From: an uncultured Haemophilus sp.
GTDB lineage: Bacteria > Pseudomonadota > Gammaproteobacteria > Enterobacterales > Pasteurellaceae
DNA length: 6,492 nucleotides
Assembly (NCBI GenBank): GCA_959600045.1
Contig: CAUGKJ010000050.1
Coordinates: 1 to 6,492 of the forward strand
Direction: 5' to 3'
The notes below the pieces were generated by a model, which was not told the DNA's origin, searched no databases, and saw nothing but the letters and a program-made list of their open reading frames with translations. Shown piece after piece: positions 1-5,858 of this stretch (position 1 is its first letter; the number at the start of each line of letters is the position of its first letter). Made by a program: the position numbers and the translations under genes.

Positions 1-202
1 ATTTGGCATTTTGCAAAGACGCAGATACCGCACCACTTAATTCATCGATGGTGGCACCACGTACTTTTAACGCAATCAGCATGGCAGCGATTTGTTCGTT
101 ATTCAGTTCGCCTTGCATAATGGCATTAAAAATGACCGCACTTTCTTCTTTGTTAAGTGTTTTTCCGTTGTAAAGTTGTTCTAATAATTGAGCCGTTTGC
201 AT
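1..202 (-). CDS. trpD: Anthranilate phosphoribosyltransferase, N-terminal part (cut by window edge)
   Basis: TrpD transfers the phosphoribosyl group of PRPP to anthranilate, the second step of the tryptophan branch, in the cytoplasm. Only the first 67 codons are in the window. They read MQTAQLLEQLYNGKTLNKEE, then a helical stretch with IAAMLIALKVRG and IDELSGAV, which matches the small helical N-terminal domain of the TrpD family. The PRPP-binding glycine-rich loop and the catalytic domain lie beyond position 1. The ATG is preceded by AAGGGA (210-215) and starts 11 bases after the stop of the tautomerase-like gene, so it is translated as part of the trp operon. Codons 21-23 (Ser-Ala-Val) carry an uptake signal sequence. 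In enterobacteria trpG is fused to trpD; here they are separate and have another gene between them. The frame is intact as far as it can be read. Confidence 0.94.
   Translation of the reverse strand, partial: MQTAQLLEQLYNGKTLNKEESAVIFNAIMQGELNNEQIAAMLIALKVRGATIDELSGAVSASLQNAK
135..143 (-). repeat. DNA uptake signal sequence (USS) inside trpD
   Basis: This is a perfect Haemophilus-type uptake 9-mer, AAGTGCGGT on the minus strand, followed by an A/T-rich stretch (CATTTTTAA) as in the extended USS consensus. In frame it encodes Ser-Ala-Val, one of the tripeptides often produced by coding USSs. USSs are recognised during natural transformation. Confidence 0.93.
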
Positions 203-213
203 AATCTCGTCCC

Positions 214-609
<396 letters not shown>

Positions 610-1194
610 TTAATCTCTGTTTAATAACCATTCCACAGATTGTTGTAATAATTTTGAACCTTGCACAGTAAGAATGCTTTCTGGATGGAATTGGAAAGCA
701 CAGATTGGCAAGGTTTTATGACGAATAGCCATCACGATACCATTGTAATCGGCATTGACAATAAATTCGTCAGGTAGATTTTTACCCATTAAAGAGTGAT
801 AACGTGCCACAGGCATTGGGTTGGCAATATCTTTAAACATAGCTTGGTTATCGTGTTGAATGCGCGATACTTTACCATGTAATACTTCGCCTGCATGTAC
901 AACCTCTCCACCAAAGGCTTGAATAAGTGCTTGATGGCCCAAGCAAATCCCGATAATTGGCACATCATTTTTTAAACGTTCAATGAGCGGGAGTAAGATG
1001 CCTGCTTCTGCCGGGGTACCTGGTCCTGGCGATAGCGCAAGAATTGTATCGGGTGTATTTAATGCCTCTTGTACCACTTGTTCTAAATTGGTGTCATTAC
1101 GATAAATTTTTACGTTATGCCCAAGCACACGGAATTGATCCACTAAGTTATAAGTGAATGAATCGAAATTATCTAAAAAGAGAATATTAGCCAT
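610..1194 (-). CDS. trpG: Anthranilate synthase component II, glutamine amidotransferase
   Basis: TrpG hydrolyses glutamine and passes ammonia to TrpE for making anthranilate from chorismate. The 194-residue protein is a single class I glutamine amidotransferase domain. It starts MANILFLDNFDSFTYNLVDQ and has SPGPG at 55-59 (oxyanion strand) and the nucleophile elbow GICLGHQ at 82-88, with Cys84 as nucleophile. YHSL follows at 132-135, and FHPES at 169-173 supplies His170 and Glu172 of the triad. All catalytic residues are present. The length matches a stand-alone TrpG rather than the enterobacterial TrpGD fusion. A PabA identity is possible in principle, since the two families are alike, but the place directly after trpE and before trpD settles it as TrpG. 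The start ATG has AAGGA at 1204-1208, nine bases upstream, overlapping the trpE stop codon. The gap to trpE is 12 bases. Confidence 0.96.
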   Translation of the reverse strand: MANILFLDNFDSFTYNLVDQFRVLGHNVKIYRNDTNLEQVVQEALNTPDTILALSPGPGTPAEAGILLPLIERLKNDVPIIGICLGHQALIQAFGGEVVHAGEVLHGKVSRIQHDNQAMFKDIANPMPVARYHSLMGKNLPDEFIVNADYNGIVMAIRHKTLPICAFQFHPESILTVQGSKLLQQSVEWLLNRD

Positions 1195-1206
1195 AATTTA
1201 TCGTCC

Positions 1207-2757
1207 TTATTTTGCTTGGGTATTGATTTGTTTGATAGCTTTAAGCACTGCAGCTGCTTTATGGCGAGTTTCATCCGCTTCCATTTGTGGATCTGAATCC
1301 AATACTTCGCCACAGCCGGCTTGAATATGGGCAATGCCATTTTGTACAAAAGCAGAACGAATCACGATACAGGTATCAAAACGACCGTCAGACGTAAGAT
1401 AACCGACCGCACCACCGTAGCTATGACGTTTTTGCTGTTCAAATTGATAAATTAACTGCATCGCTTTGATTTTAGGCGCACCAGTTAACGTCCCCATATT
1501 CATACAAGCTTGATAAGCGTGTAAGGCATCAAGTTCAGGACGAAGTTTACCCACTACGCGAGAAACCAAATGCATGATGTGCGAATAGCGATCCACTTGC
1601 ATTAATTCGGCGACTTTACGAGTACCGCTTTGACACACGCGAGCAATATCATTACGGGCTAAATCCACTAACATTAAATGTTCAGCTTGCTCTTTATGAT
1701 CAAGACGTAATTCTAATTCCAAACGCGCATCCAATTCAGGGTCAATATTGCCATGGGCATCAAACCCACGCGGGCGAGAACCTGCAATTGGGTAAATTTC
1801 TAATTGACGATTATCCGGCGCATATTTCAACGCACTTTCTGGTGATGCACCAAATAAAATGAAATCCTCATCGTTCATGTAGAACATATAAGGGCTTGGA
1901 TTGTTATGTTTTAATTGTGCATAGCTCGCAAGGGTATTCGGGCAAGCTAATGAAAAACGGCGGGATGGCACGATTTGGAACACATCACCAATATTAATAT
2001 GATGTTTTAATGCTTTTACAATGCCGATAAATTCAGGATCTTCAAAGTTAGTATTGACCTCATCACTTGCTGCTTTAATAGAAAGTACGCCATCAATATT
2101 TCTTAATTTTTGGGCAATAGAAAGTGCTGTTTTCGCGACTTCCACTTGTTCTTCTTGGCTAAAACAAAAGCTTTTTAATGTGGCTTGTTGGCTTTGGTGA
2201 TCGATGGTGATTAAATTTTCTGCGAGATAGAAACTGTAATCAGGGCAGTTAATACCATCATCTTTTAATTCAACACCTTGCATTGGAATGAAATTTGCCA
2301 CCAAATCATAAGCAAATAAACCACCTAAAAAGACAGGTGTGCTGCTATGTTGATAATGGTTAGAAATTACACGAAGTCCATCAAAAATGGTTGCAGCTTG
2401 TAATTTGCTGTCTTCATCTAATTGATTGTCGAGCGGCGCAAATTGTACAGAAAATTCATTCTCAAAATTGACCGCACTTACGGTACCGAGTTGGCTTAAT
2501 ACAGGATGAATTTCGTTTAACACTTGTTTTCCGTTCGCATTCAGTGCTCTAAAAGTGACTTGATTGCCTAAACAAGTAATTTTAACGGCCGCATTAATTA
2601 GAATAAGGCTCTGTAAGCTATTTTTACTACCAATTTCGGCAGAGTCGAGGAGAAGAGAATTTGAGTTCTGTTTGCAAAGCGTATTAAAAATTGCGGTGGT
2701 GTCGGCATGATAGGGAACCGGTTGAGAGGTCACCGCAATAAAAGGGGTATTTTTCAT
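1207..2757 (-). CDS. trpE: Anthranilate synthase component I
   Basis: TrpE converts chorismate to anthranilate with ammonia from TrpG, the committed step of tryptophan synthesis. From the ATG at 2757 the product has 516 residues, close to E. coli TrpE (520). The N-terminal regulatory part carries LLLDS at 35-39; this aligns with the LLES element containing Ser40 in E. coli, where tryptophan binds for feedback inhibition. GGLFAYDL is at 145-152. The chorismate-binding domain shows FQIVPSRRFSL (260-270), NPSPYMF (286-292), FGASPES (302-308), IAGSRPRG (324-331), EHLMLVDLARND (359-370), MGTLTGAPKIKAM (421-433), QAGCGEVLDS (479-488) and EADETRHKA (493-501). The NPSPYMF and LLxS elements fit TrpE better than PabB. 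A TTG two codons upstream (2763) is also in frame but directly abuts the AGGA ribosome binding site, so the ATG is preferred. It is the first gene of the operon. Confidence 0.96.
   Translation of the reverse strand: MKNTPFIAVTSQPVPYHADTTAIFNTLCKQNSNSLLLDSAEIGSKNSLQSLILINAAVKITCLGNQVTFRALNANGKQVLNEIHPVLSQLGTVSAVNFENEFSVQFAPLDNQLDEDSKLQAATIFDGLRVISNHYQHSSTPVFLGGLFAYDLVANFIPMQGVELKDDGINCPDYSFYLAENLITIDHQSQQATLKSFCFSQEEQVEVAKTALSIAQKLRNIDGVLSIKAASDEVNTNFEDPEFIGIVKALKHHINIGDVFQIVPSRRFSLACPNTLASYAQLKHNNPSPYMFYMNDEDFILFGASPESALKYAPDNRQLEIYPIAGSRPRGFDAHGNIDPELDARLELELRLDHKEQAEHLMLVDLARNDIARVCQSGTRKVAELMQVDRYSHIMHLVSRVVGKLRPELDALHAYQACMNMGTLTGAPKIKAMQLIYQFEQQKRHSYGGAVGYLTSDGRFDTCIVIRSAFVQNGIAHIQAGCGEVLDSDPQMEADETRHKAAAVLKAIKQINTQAK
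2471..2479 (-). repeat. DNA uptake signal sequence (USS) inside trpE
   Basis: A perfect AAGTGCGGT on the minus strand, followed by CAATTTTGA. As in trpD it is read in the Ser-Ala-Val frame. It lies in the poorly conserved N-terminal region of TrpE, where a USS would be tolerated. Confidence 0.93.
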
Positions 2758-2763
2758 AATCAA

Positions 2764-2767
2764 TCCT
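2764..2767 (-). promoter_or_regulatory. trpE ribosome binding site
   Basis: The minus strand reads AGGA followed by TTGATT and then ATG. The six-base spacing suits the ATG at 2757 and leaves no spacing for the in-frame TTG at 2763, so this site decides the start codon. Confidence 0.75.
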
Positions 2768-2782
2768 GTATTCTGAACTTTT

Positions 2783-2800
2783 GCACTATTAAACTAGTAC
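2783..2800. promoter_or_regulatory. TrpR operator
   Basis: The plus strand reads GCACTATTAAACTAGTAC. Compared with the E. coli trp operator GAACTAGTTAACTAGTAC as I remember it, 15 of 18 bases agree, and the right half CTAGTAC is identical. The site is an imperfect palindrome centred at about 2791 and covers the -10 box of the trp promoter. Tryptophan-loaded TrpR would therefore block RNA polymerase directly, as in E. coli. TrpR itself is not in this window. Confidence 0.88.
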
Positions 2801-2816
2801 ATAATGCATAAGTCAA
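2788..2816 (-). promoter_or_regulatory. trp operon promoter
   Basis: On the minus strand there is a -35 box TTGACT (2811-2816), exactly 17 bases of spacer, and a -10 box TTTAAT (2788-2793). Upstream sequence is very A/T-rich and may act as an UP element. The transcript should begin near the A at 2781, giving a leader of about 24 bases before the trpE ATG. Overlap with the TrpR operator supports the assignment. Confidence 0.87.
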
Positions 2817-2900
2817 GAAAATAATCAAAAAATTGGCGTGATTTTACAATATTTTTTTAATTTTTAACCAAAGATATTAAAAATAGAGGAAGTTGATTAG

Positions 2901-2936
2901 AAAAAAGCCATTTCGAGGCATCTCTCAAAATGGCTT
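2901..2936 (-). terminator. Intrinsic terminator after azoR
   Basis: On the minus strand a 13-base-pair stem, AAGCCATTTTGAG pairing with CTCGAAATGGCTT (one G-U pair), closes a 6-base loop and ends in a run of six T. It lies 16 bases beyond the azoR stop. There is no T run on the plus strand, so it works for azoR only. It prevents azoR transcripts from running into the TrpR-controlled trp operon 85 bases further on. The rest of the gap down to 2817 is A/T-rich with no other feature seen. Confidence 0.92.
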
Positions 2937-2952
2937 AACAGAAGAGGTTGAT

Positions 2953-3540
2953 TCAGTGATTAAAAGAAGCAACGATCTCATCAATTTTATTTCTTGCGGA
3001 ACGTTGTGCTTTTTCAATTGCCTCTGCACCTAATCCAATACCTTTTGCATAAGCAAATTGAATATCAGTAATGCCAACAAAACCTAAAATCGCTTTTAAG
3101 TAATTTGTCACATTGTTGTTTTCATCATACATGCCACCAAAACTTGCTAATACAATCGCTTTTTTACCTTGAAGTAAACCTTCAGGACCATTTGCGGTGT
3201 ATTGGAAAGTCACACGAGGGCGAGCGATAAAATCAAAATAAGATTTAAGTTGTGTTGGGATACCTAAGTTATACATTGGTGCACCAATTACAATGATATC
3301 CGCAGCCTTTAATTCAGCGACTAATTCATCTGATAGCGCTAAAAGTGCATTTTCTTCTGCTGTTTTAGGTTCGCCACGCACTGCTGTTGCCGCTGTTGCA
3401 TCAAAATGGGGAAGGGGTTGCGCCGCTAAATCACGTACCACAATGTTGTGGTCTTTTAATTTTTCAATGGTGTAATCGGCTAATTTATTGCTTTGAGAGT
3501 TATCTGCAAGGATGCTGGATTTTAATACTAATACGTTCAT
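2953..3540 (-). CDS. azoR: FMN-dependent NADH-azoreductase / quinone reductase
   Basis: AzoR (formerly AcpD) is a cytoplasmic flavodoxin-fold homodimer that uses NADH to reduce quinones and azo compounds by two electrons, probably as protection against electrophilic quinones. The 195-residue product starts [20 protein letters not shown], with the FMN phosphate-binding loop after the first strand (residues 9-18). [16 protein letters not shown] follows at 88-103, typical of FMN contacts and the dimer interface. SFGGMYDE is at 133-140 (SRGG in E. coli) and LGFVGITDI at about 152-160. E. coli AzoR has 201 residues, so the protein is full length. The old name acyl carrier protein phosphodiesterase, still used for homologues, is a misassignment. 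AAAGGAAA at 3545-3552 is a good ribosome binding site for this ATG. The gene stands alone, divergent from thrS and closed by its own terminator. Confidence 0.94.
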   Translation of the reverse strand: MNVLVLKSSILADNSQSNKLADYTIEKLKDHNIVVRDLAAQPLPHFDATAATAVRGEPKTAEENALLALSDELVAELKAADIIVIGAPMYNLGIPTQLKSYFDFIARPRVTFQYTANGPEGLLQGKKAIVLASFGGMYDENNNVTNYLKAILGFVGITDIQFAYAKGIGLGAEAIEKAQRSARNKIDEIVASFNH

Positions 3541-3568
3541 AGAGTTTCCTTTAATTTGTGTTTATCAA

Positions 3569-3577
3569 AAGTGCGGT
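3569..3577 (+). repeat. DNA uptake signal sequence (USS), azoR-thrS gap
   Basis: Perfect AAGTGCGGT in the plus orientation, preceded by AA and followed by CATTTTATC, matching the extended USS pattern. It lies in the azoR 5' region, between a possible -10 box and the ribosome binding site. Confidence 0.93.
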
Positions 3578-3578
3578 C

Positions 3579-3584
3579 ATTTTA
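3579..3584 (-). promoter_or_regulatory. Possible azoR -10 box
   Basis: The minus strand shows TAAAAT, one base off consensus, about 40 bases before the azoR ATG. No convincing -35 box lies 16-18 bases upstream (best is TTTATC), so this is only the likeliest candidate. Confidence 0.3.
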
Positions 3585-3662
3585 TCGGAAATTTTGAATA
3601 GATAAAGTAGCTATTAGGAAAATCATTGTTTACTCATTGGAAAGAATTCAGCGAGATATTAA

Positions 3663-3702
3663 CAAGTGTGGTGGAAAGTGCTAAAATTCTCCGCCGCACT
3701 TG
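3663..3702 (+). promoter_or_regulatory. Hairpin A in the thrS leader region
   Basis: CAAGTGTGGTGG (3663-3674) pairs fully with CCGCCGCACTTG (3691-3702), with two G-U pairs, and A3675-T3690 can add a thirteenth pair around a 14-base loop. Each arm contains a USS with one mismatch, in inverted orientation. The G-U pairs form on the plus-strand transcript only, which points to RNA from the thrS side. No T run follows, so it is not a terminator by itself. It may correspond in position to the upstream hairpin (domain 4) of the E. coli thrS leader, but I see no threonine anticodon in its loop. The thrS promoter would have to lie before 3663; I found no convincing one. Confidence 0.6.
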
Positions 3703-3745
3703 GTTTGCTCGATAGTGGGAGTGAATGAAAGTGCGGTTTGTTTTT
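3693..3745 (+). terminator. Terminator-like hairpin B (possible thrS attenuator)
   Basis: CCGCACTT (3694-3701) pairs perfectly with AAGTGCGG (3729-3736), and G3693 can wobble with T3737. After a small internal loop, 3703-3710 pairs with 3719-3726 (three G-U pairs) around an 8-base loop. The stem is followed directly by TTTGTTTTT, the hallmark of an intrinsic terminator. No gene on the plus strand ends upstream, so the only transcript it could stop is the thrS leader. Its 5' arm is the 3' arm of hairpin A, so the two cannot coexist. The function is inferred; the pairing is read directly. Confidence 0.45.
3729..3737 (+). repeat. DNA uptake signal sequence (USS) in the thrS leader
   Basis: Perfect AAGTGCGGT, preceded by A and followed by TTGTTTTTAATC, a good match to the extended USS with its A/T tracts. 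It also provides the 3' arm of hairpin B. Confidence 0.94.
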
Positions 3746-3750
3746 AATCA

Positions 3751-3791
3751 TTATTTGCATGTTGCCTTTCGTATGGGCGACCACTGTATAA
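3751..3791 (+). promoter_or_regulatory. ThrRS translational operator (anticodon-arm mimic)
   Basis: A 6-base-pair stem, GTTGCC (3761-3766) with GGCGAC (3776-3781), holds the 9-base loop TTTCGTATG containing CGT, a threonine anticodon. An outer stem is possible: GCA (3757-3759) with TGT (3785-3787) and TTAT (3751-3754) with ATAA (3788-3791), leaving CAC bulged. As I remember it, operator domain 2 of E. coli thrS has stem GTGATC/GGTCAC, loop TTTCGTGTG and the same bulged CAC. The loop differs by one base and the stem by paired changes. In E. coli, ThrRS binds this arm in place of tRNA-Thr and blocks ribosome loading. Here the arm ends at the ribosome binding site AAGGA (3790-3794), so the same autoregulation is expected. 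Confidence 0.82.
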
Positions 3792-3800
3792 GGAAAAATT

Positions 3801-5732
3801 ATGCCTATTATTACTTTACCGGACGGTTCCAAACGTGAATTTGATCGTCCAGTTTCTGTGTTAGAAGTGGCTCAAGATATCGGAGCCGGTCTTGCCAAAG
3901 CAACCATAGCTGGCCGTGTAAACGGCGTACGTCATGATGCCTGTGACATCATCAATGAAGATGCCAACCTTGAAATTATTACAGCAAAAGATGAAGACGG
4001 TTTAGAAATTATTCGTCACTCATGCGCTCACTTGCTTGGTCACGCAATCAAACAATTATTCCCAGATGTCAAAATGGCAATCGGTCCAACGATTGAAAAT
4101 GGCTTCTATTATGACGTGGATTTAGACCGTTCTTTAACGCAAGAAGACATTGATGCGATTGAAAAACGTATGCTTGAATTGGCGAAAACCAATTATGACG
4201 TGATCAAAACTCCGGTAAGCTGGCAAGAAGCAAGAGATACTTTTGAAAAACGTGGTGAGCCATACAAAATGGCTATCTTAGATGAAAACATTGAGCGTAC
4301 CGCAACGCCTGCGCTTTATCATCACGAAGAATACATTGATATGTGTCGTGGGCCACATGTGCCAAATATGCGTTTCTGCCAACACTTCAAATTAATGAAG
4401 GTTGCAGGTGCGTACTGGCGTGGTGATAGCAAAAATAAAATGTTACAACGTATCTACGGTACGGCTTGGGCAGATAAAAAACAATTAGCAGAATACTTAA
4501 CTCGCTTAGAAGAAGCGGCAAAACGTGACCACCGTAAAATCGGTAAAGCGTTAGATTTATATCATATGCAAGAAGAAGCACCGGGTATGGTGTTCTGGCA
4601 TAATGATGGTTGGACTATTTTCCGTGAATTGGAAACTTTCGTTCGTACAAAATTAAAAGAATACGATTATCAAGAAGTGAAAGGTCCGTTCATGATGGAT
4701 CGTGTGTTATGGGAAAAAACAGGTCACTGGCAAAACTACGGTGATTTGATGTTTACTACACAATCAGAAAACCGTGAATATGCGATTAAACCAATGAACT
4801 GTCCAGGGCACGTTCAAATCTTTAACCAAGGTTTAAAATCTTATCGTGATTTACCAATCCGCATGGCGGAATTCGGTTCTTGCCACCGTAACGAACCATC
4901 GGGTTCTTTACACGGTTTAATGCGTGTACGTGGTTTCACTCAAGATGATGCACACATTTTCTGTACTGAAGACCAAATTGAAAGTGAAGTAACCAGCTGT
5001 ATCAAAATGGTTTACGACATTTACAGCACGTTCGGTTTCCAAAATATTCAGGTGAAATTATCTACCCGTCCTGAAAAACGTATCGGTGCTGATGATATGT
5101 GGGATCGCGCAGAAGCAGGTCTTGCCGCAGCATTAGCACATAACGGTCTTGAATATGAAATTCAAGAGGGTGAAGGTGCGTTCTATGGTCCGAAAATTGA
5201 GTTTGCATTACGTGACTGTTTAGATCGTGAATGGCAATGCGGTACCATCCAATTAGACTTTGCATTACCAGGTCGTCTAAATGCGTCTTATGTGGCAGAA
5301 GACAATGATCGTCGTACACCAGTTATGATTCACCGTGCGATTTTAGGTTCGATTGAACGTTTCATCGGTATCATTACTGAAGAATATGCGGGTTTCTTCC
5401 CAGCATGGTTAGCGCCAGTTCAAGCGATTGTGATGAACATTACAGATAGCCAAGCAGACTACGTTCAAAAAGTGGTGAAACAACTTTCTGATGCAGGATT
5501 ACGCGTTAAAGCTGATTTACGTAATGAAAAAGTTGGCTTCAAGATCCGCGAACATACCTTACGTCGCGTGCCTTATATGCTCGTTTGCGGTGATAAAGAA
5601 ATCGCAGAAGGCAAAGTGGCTGTACGTACCCGTAAAGGTGCTGATTTAGGTACTTTCACGATTGAAGAATTTGCTGAAATCTTAAAATCTCAAGTAAGAC
5701 AACGTGAGTTGAAATTGTTGGGTGAAGAGTAA
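3801..5732 (+). CDS. thrS: Threonyl-tRNA synthetase
   Basis: ThrRS charges tRNA-Thr with threonine in the cytoplasm and hydrolyses mischarged Ser-tRNA-Thr. The product has 643 residues (E. coli 642). In order: a TGS domain (1 to about 61); the editing domain, with HSCAH (His73, His77) and CRGPH (Cys182, His186); and the class II catalytic core from about residue 243. The core has motif 2 at [15 protein letters not shown] (358-372) and motif 3 around [13 protein letters not shown] (509-521). Zinc ligands Cys334, His385 and His511 fall exactly at the E. coli numbers. The anticodon-binding domain covers about 535-643. Start ATG 3801 has AAGGA at 3790-3794 and the upstream operator arm, which supports it. 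In E. coli thrS heads the infC-rpmI-rplT operon; here a terminator follows and the next gene is a mutarotase, so the gene is probably transcribed alone. Confidence 0.98.
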   Translation: MPIITLPDGSKREFDRPVSVLEVAQDIGAGLAKATIAGRVNGVRHDACDIINEDANLEIITAKDEDGLEIIRHSCAHLLGHAIKQLFPDVKMAIGPTIENGFYYDVDLDRSLTQEDIDAIEKRMLELAKTNYDVIKTPVSWQEARDTFEKRGEPYKMAILDENIERTATPALYHHEEYIDMCRGPHVPNMRFCQHFKLMKVAGAYWRGDSKNKMLQRIYGTAWADKKQLAEYLTRLEEAAKRDHRKIGKALDLYHMQEEAPGMVFWHNDGWTIFRELETFVRTKLKEYDYQEVKGPFMMDRVLWEKTGHWQNYGDLMFTTQSENREYAIKPMNCPGHVQIFNQGLKSYRDLPIRMAEFGSCHRNEPSGSLHGLMRVRGFTQDDAHIFCTEDQIESEVTSCIKMVYDIYSTFGFQNIQVKLSTRPEKRIGADDMWDRAEAGLAAALAHNGLEYEIQEGEGAFYGPKIEFALRDCLDREWQCGTIQLDFALPGRLNASYVAEDNDRRTPVMIHRAILGSIERFIGIITEEYAGFFPAWLAPVQAIVMNITDSQADYVQKVVKQLSDAGLRVKADLRNEKVGFKIREHTLRRVPYMLVCGDKEIAEGKVAVRTRKGADLGTFTIEEFAEILKSQVRQRELKLLGEE

Positions 5733-5759
5733 TTAATTCTTTAAAATCTTAATTAAAAT

Positions 5760-5786
5760 AACCGCACTTTAATGTGCGGTTTTTTT
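5760..5786 (+). terminator. Intrinsic terminator after thrS, built from a USS
   Basis: AACCGCAC (5760-5767) pairs with GTGCGGTT (5774-5781) around the loop TTTAAT, and seven T follow from 5780 to 5786. It lies 28 bases after the thrS stop. One arm is a perfect USS and the other an inverted USS with one mismatch, a common way Haemophilus builds terminators. Confidence 0.93.
5761..5769 (-). repeat. DNA uptake signal sequence (USS) in the thrS terminator
   Basis: Perfect AAGTGCGGT on the minus strand. On the plus strand, ATGTGCGGT at 5772-5780 is the inverted partner with one mismatch. Together they make the terminator stem. Confidence 0.9.
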
Positions 5787-5829
5787 ATATTCACGGTATA
5801 AAAATAAACTCAAGTCTCTCTTTCTTCTA

Positions 5830-5835
5830 TATAAT
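5830..5835 (+). promoter_or_regulatory. Likely -10 box of the mutarotase gene
   Basis: TATAAT matches consensus perfectly and lies 23 bases before the ATG, between the thrS terminator and the ribosome binding site AAGGAGG (5847-5853). No clear -35 box is present at 16-18 bases upstream, and there is no extended -10 TGn. The leader would be only about 15-20 bases. Confidence 0.45.
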
Positions 5836-5858
5836 AGCCTTATCACAAGGAGGCGAAT

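Noticed and set aside
2757..2763. Upstream TTG start for trpE, adding Met-Ile to the N terminus
   Set aside because: The TTG touches the AGGA ribosome binding site with no spacing, while the ATG two codons on has the normal six bases.
3293..3475. Plus-strand 60-codon frame opposite azoR
   Set aside because: It is a shadow of the azoR codons, has low-complexity Ala/Ser composition, and azoR on the other strand is unmistakable.
3666..3697. Faint resemblance of GGTGGAA near hairpin A to the T-box antiterminator motif
   Set aside because: Only seven bases match, the ACCGCG half is missing next to it, no specifier loop is seen, and T-boxes are essentially a Gram-positive device.
3725..3838. A 37-codon plus-strand reading frame starting in the thrS leader and overlapping the thrS start out of frame
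   Set aside because: The possible ribosome binding site GGGAG is only three bases from its ATG. The frame runs through the operator hairpin and ends inside thrS, it is not rich in Thr codons, and the product resembles nothing I know. Most likely chance.
4387..5319. Minus-strand open frames (4387-4581 and 5062-5319) opposite thrS
   Set aside because: They lie antisense within a highly conserved gene, have no recognisable domains, and no ribosome binding sites were evident.
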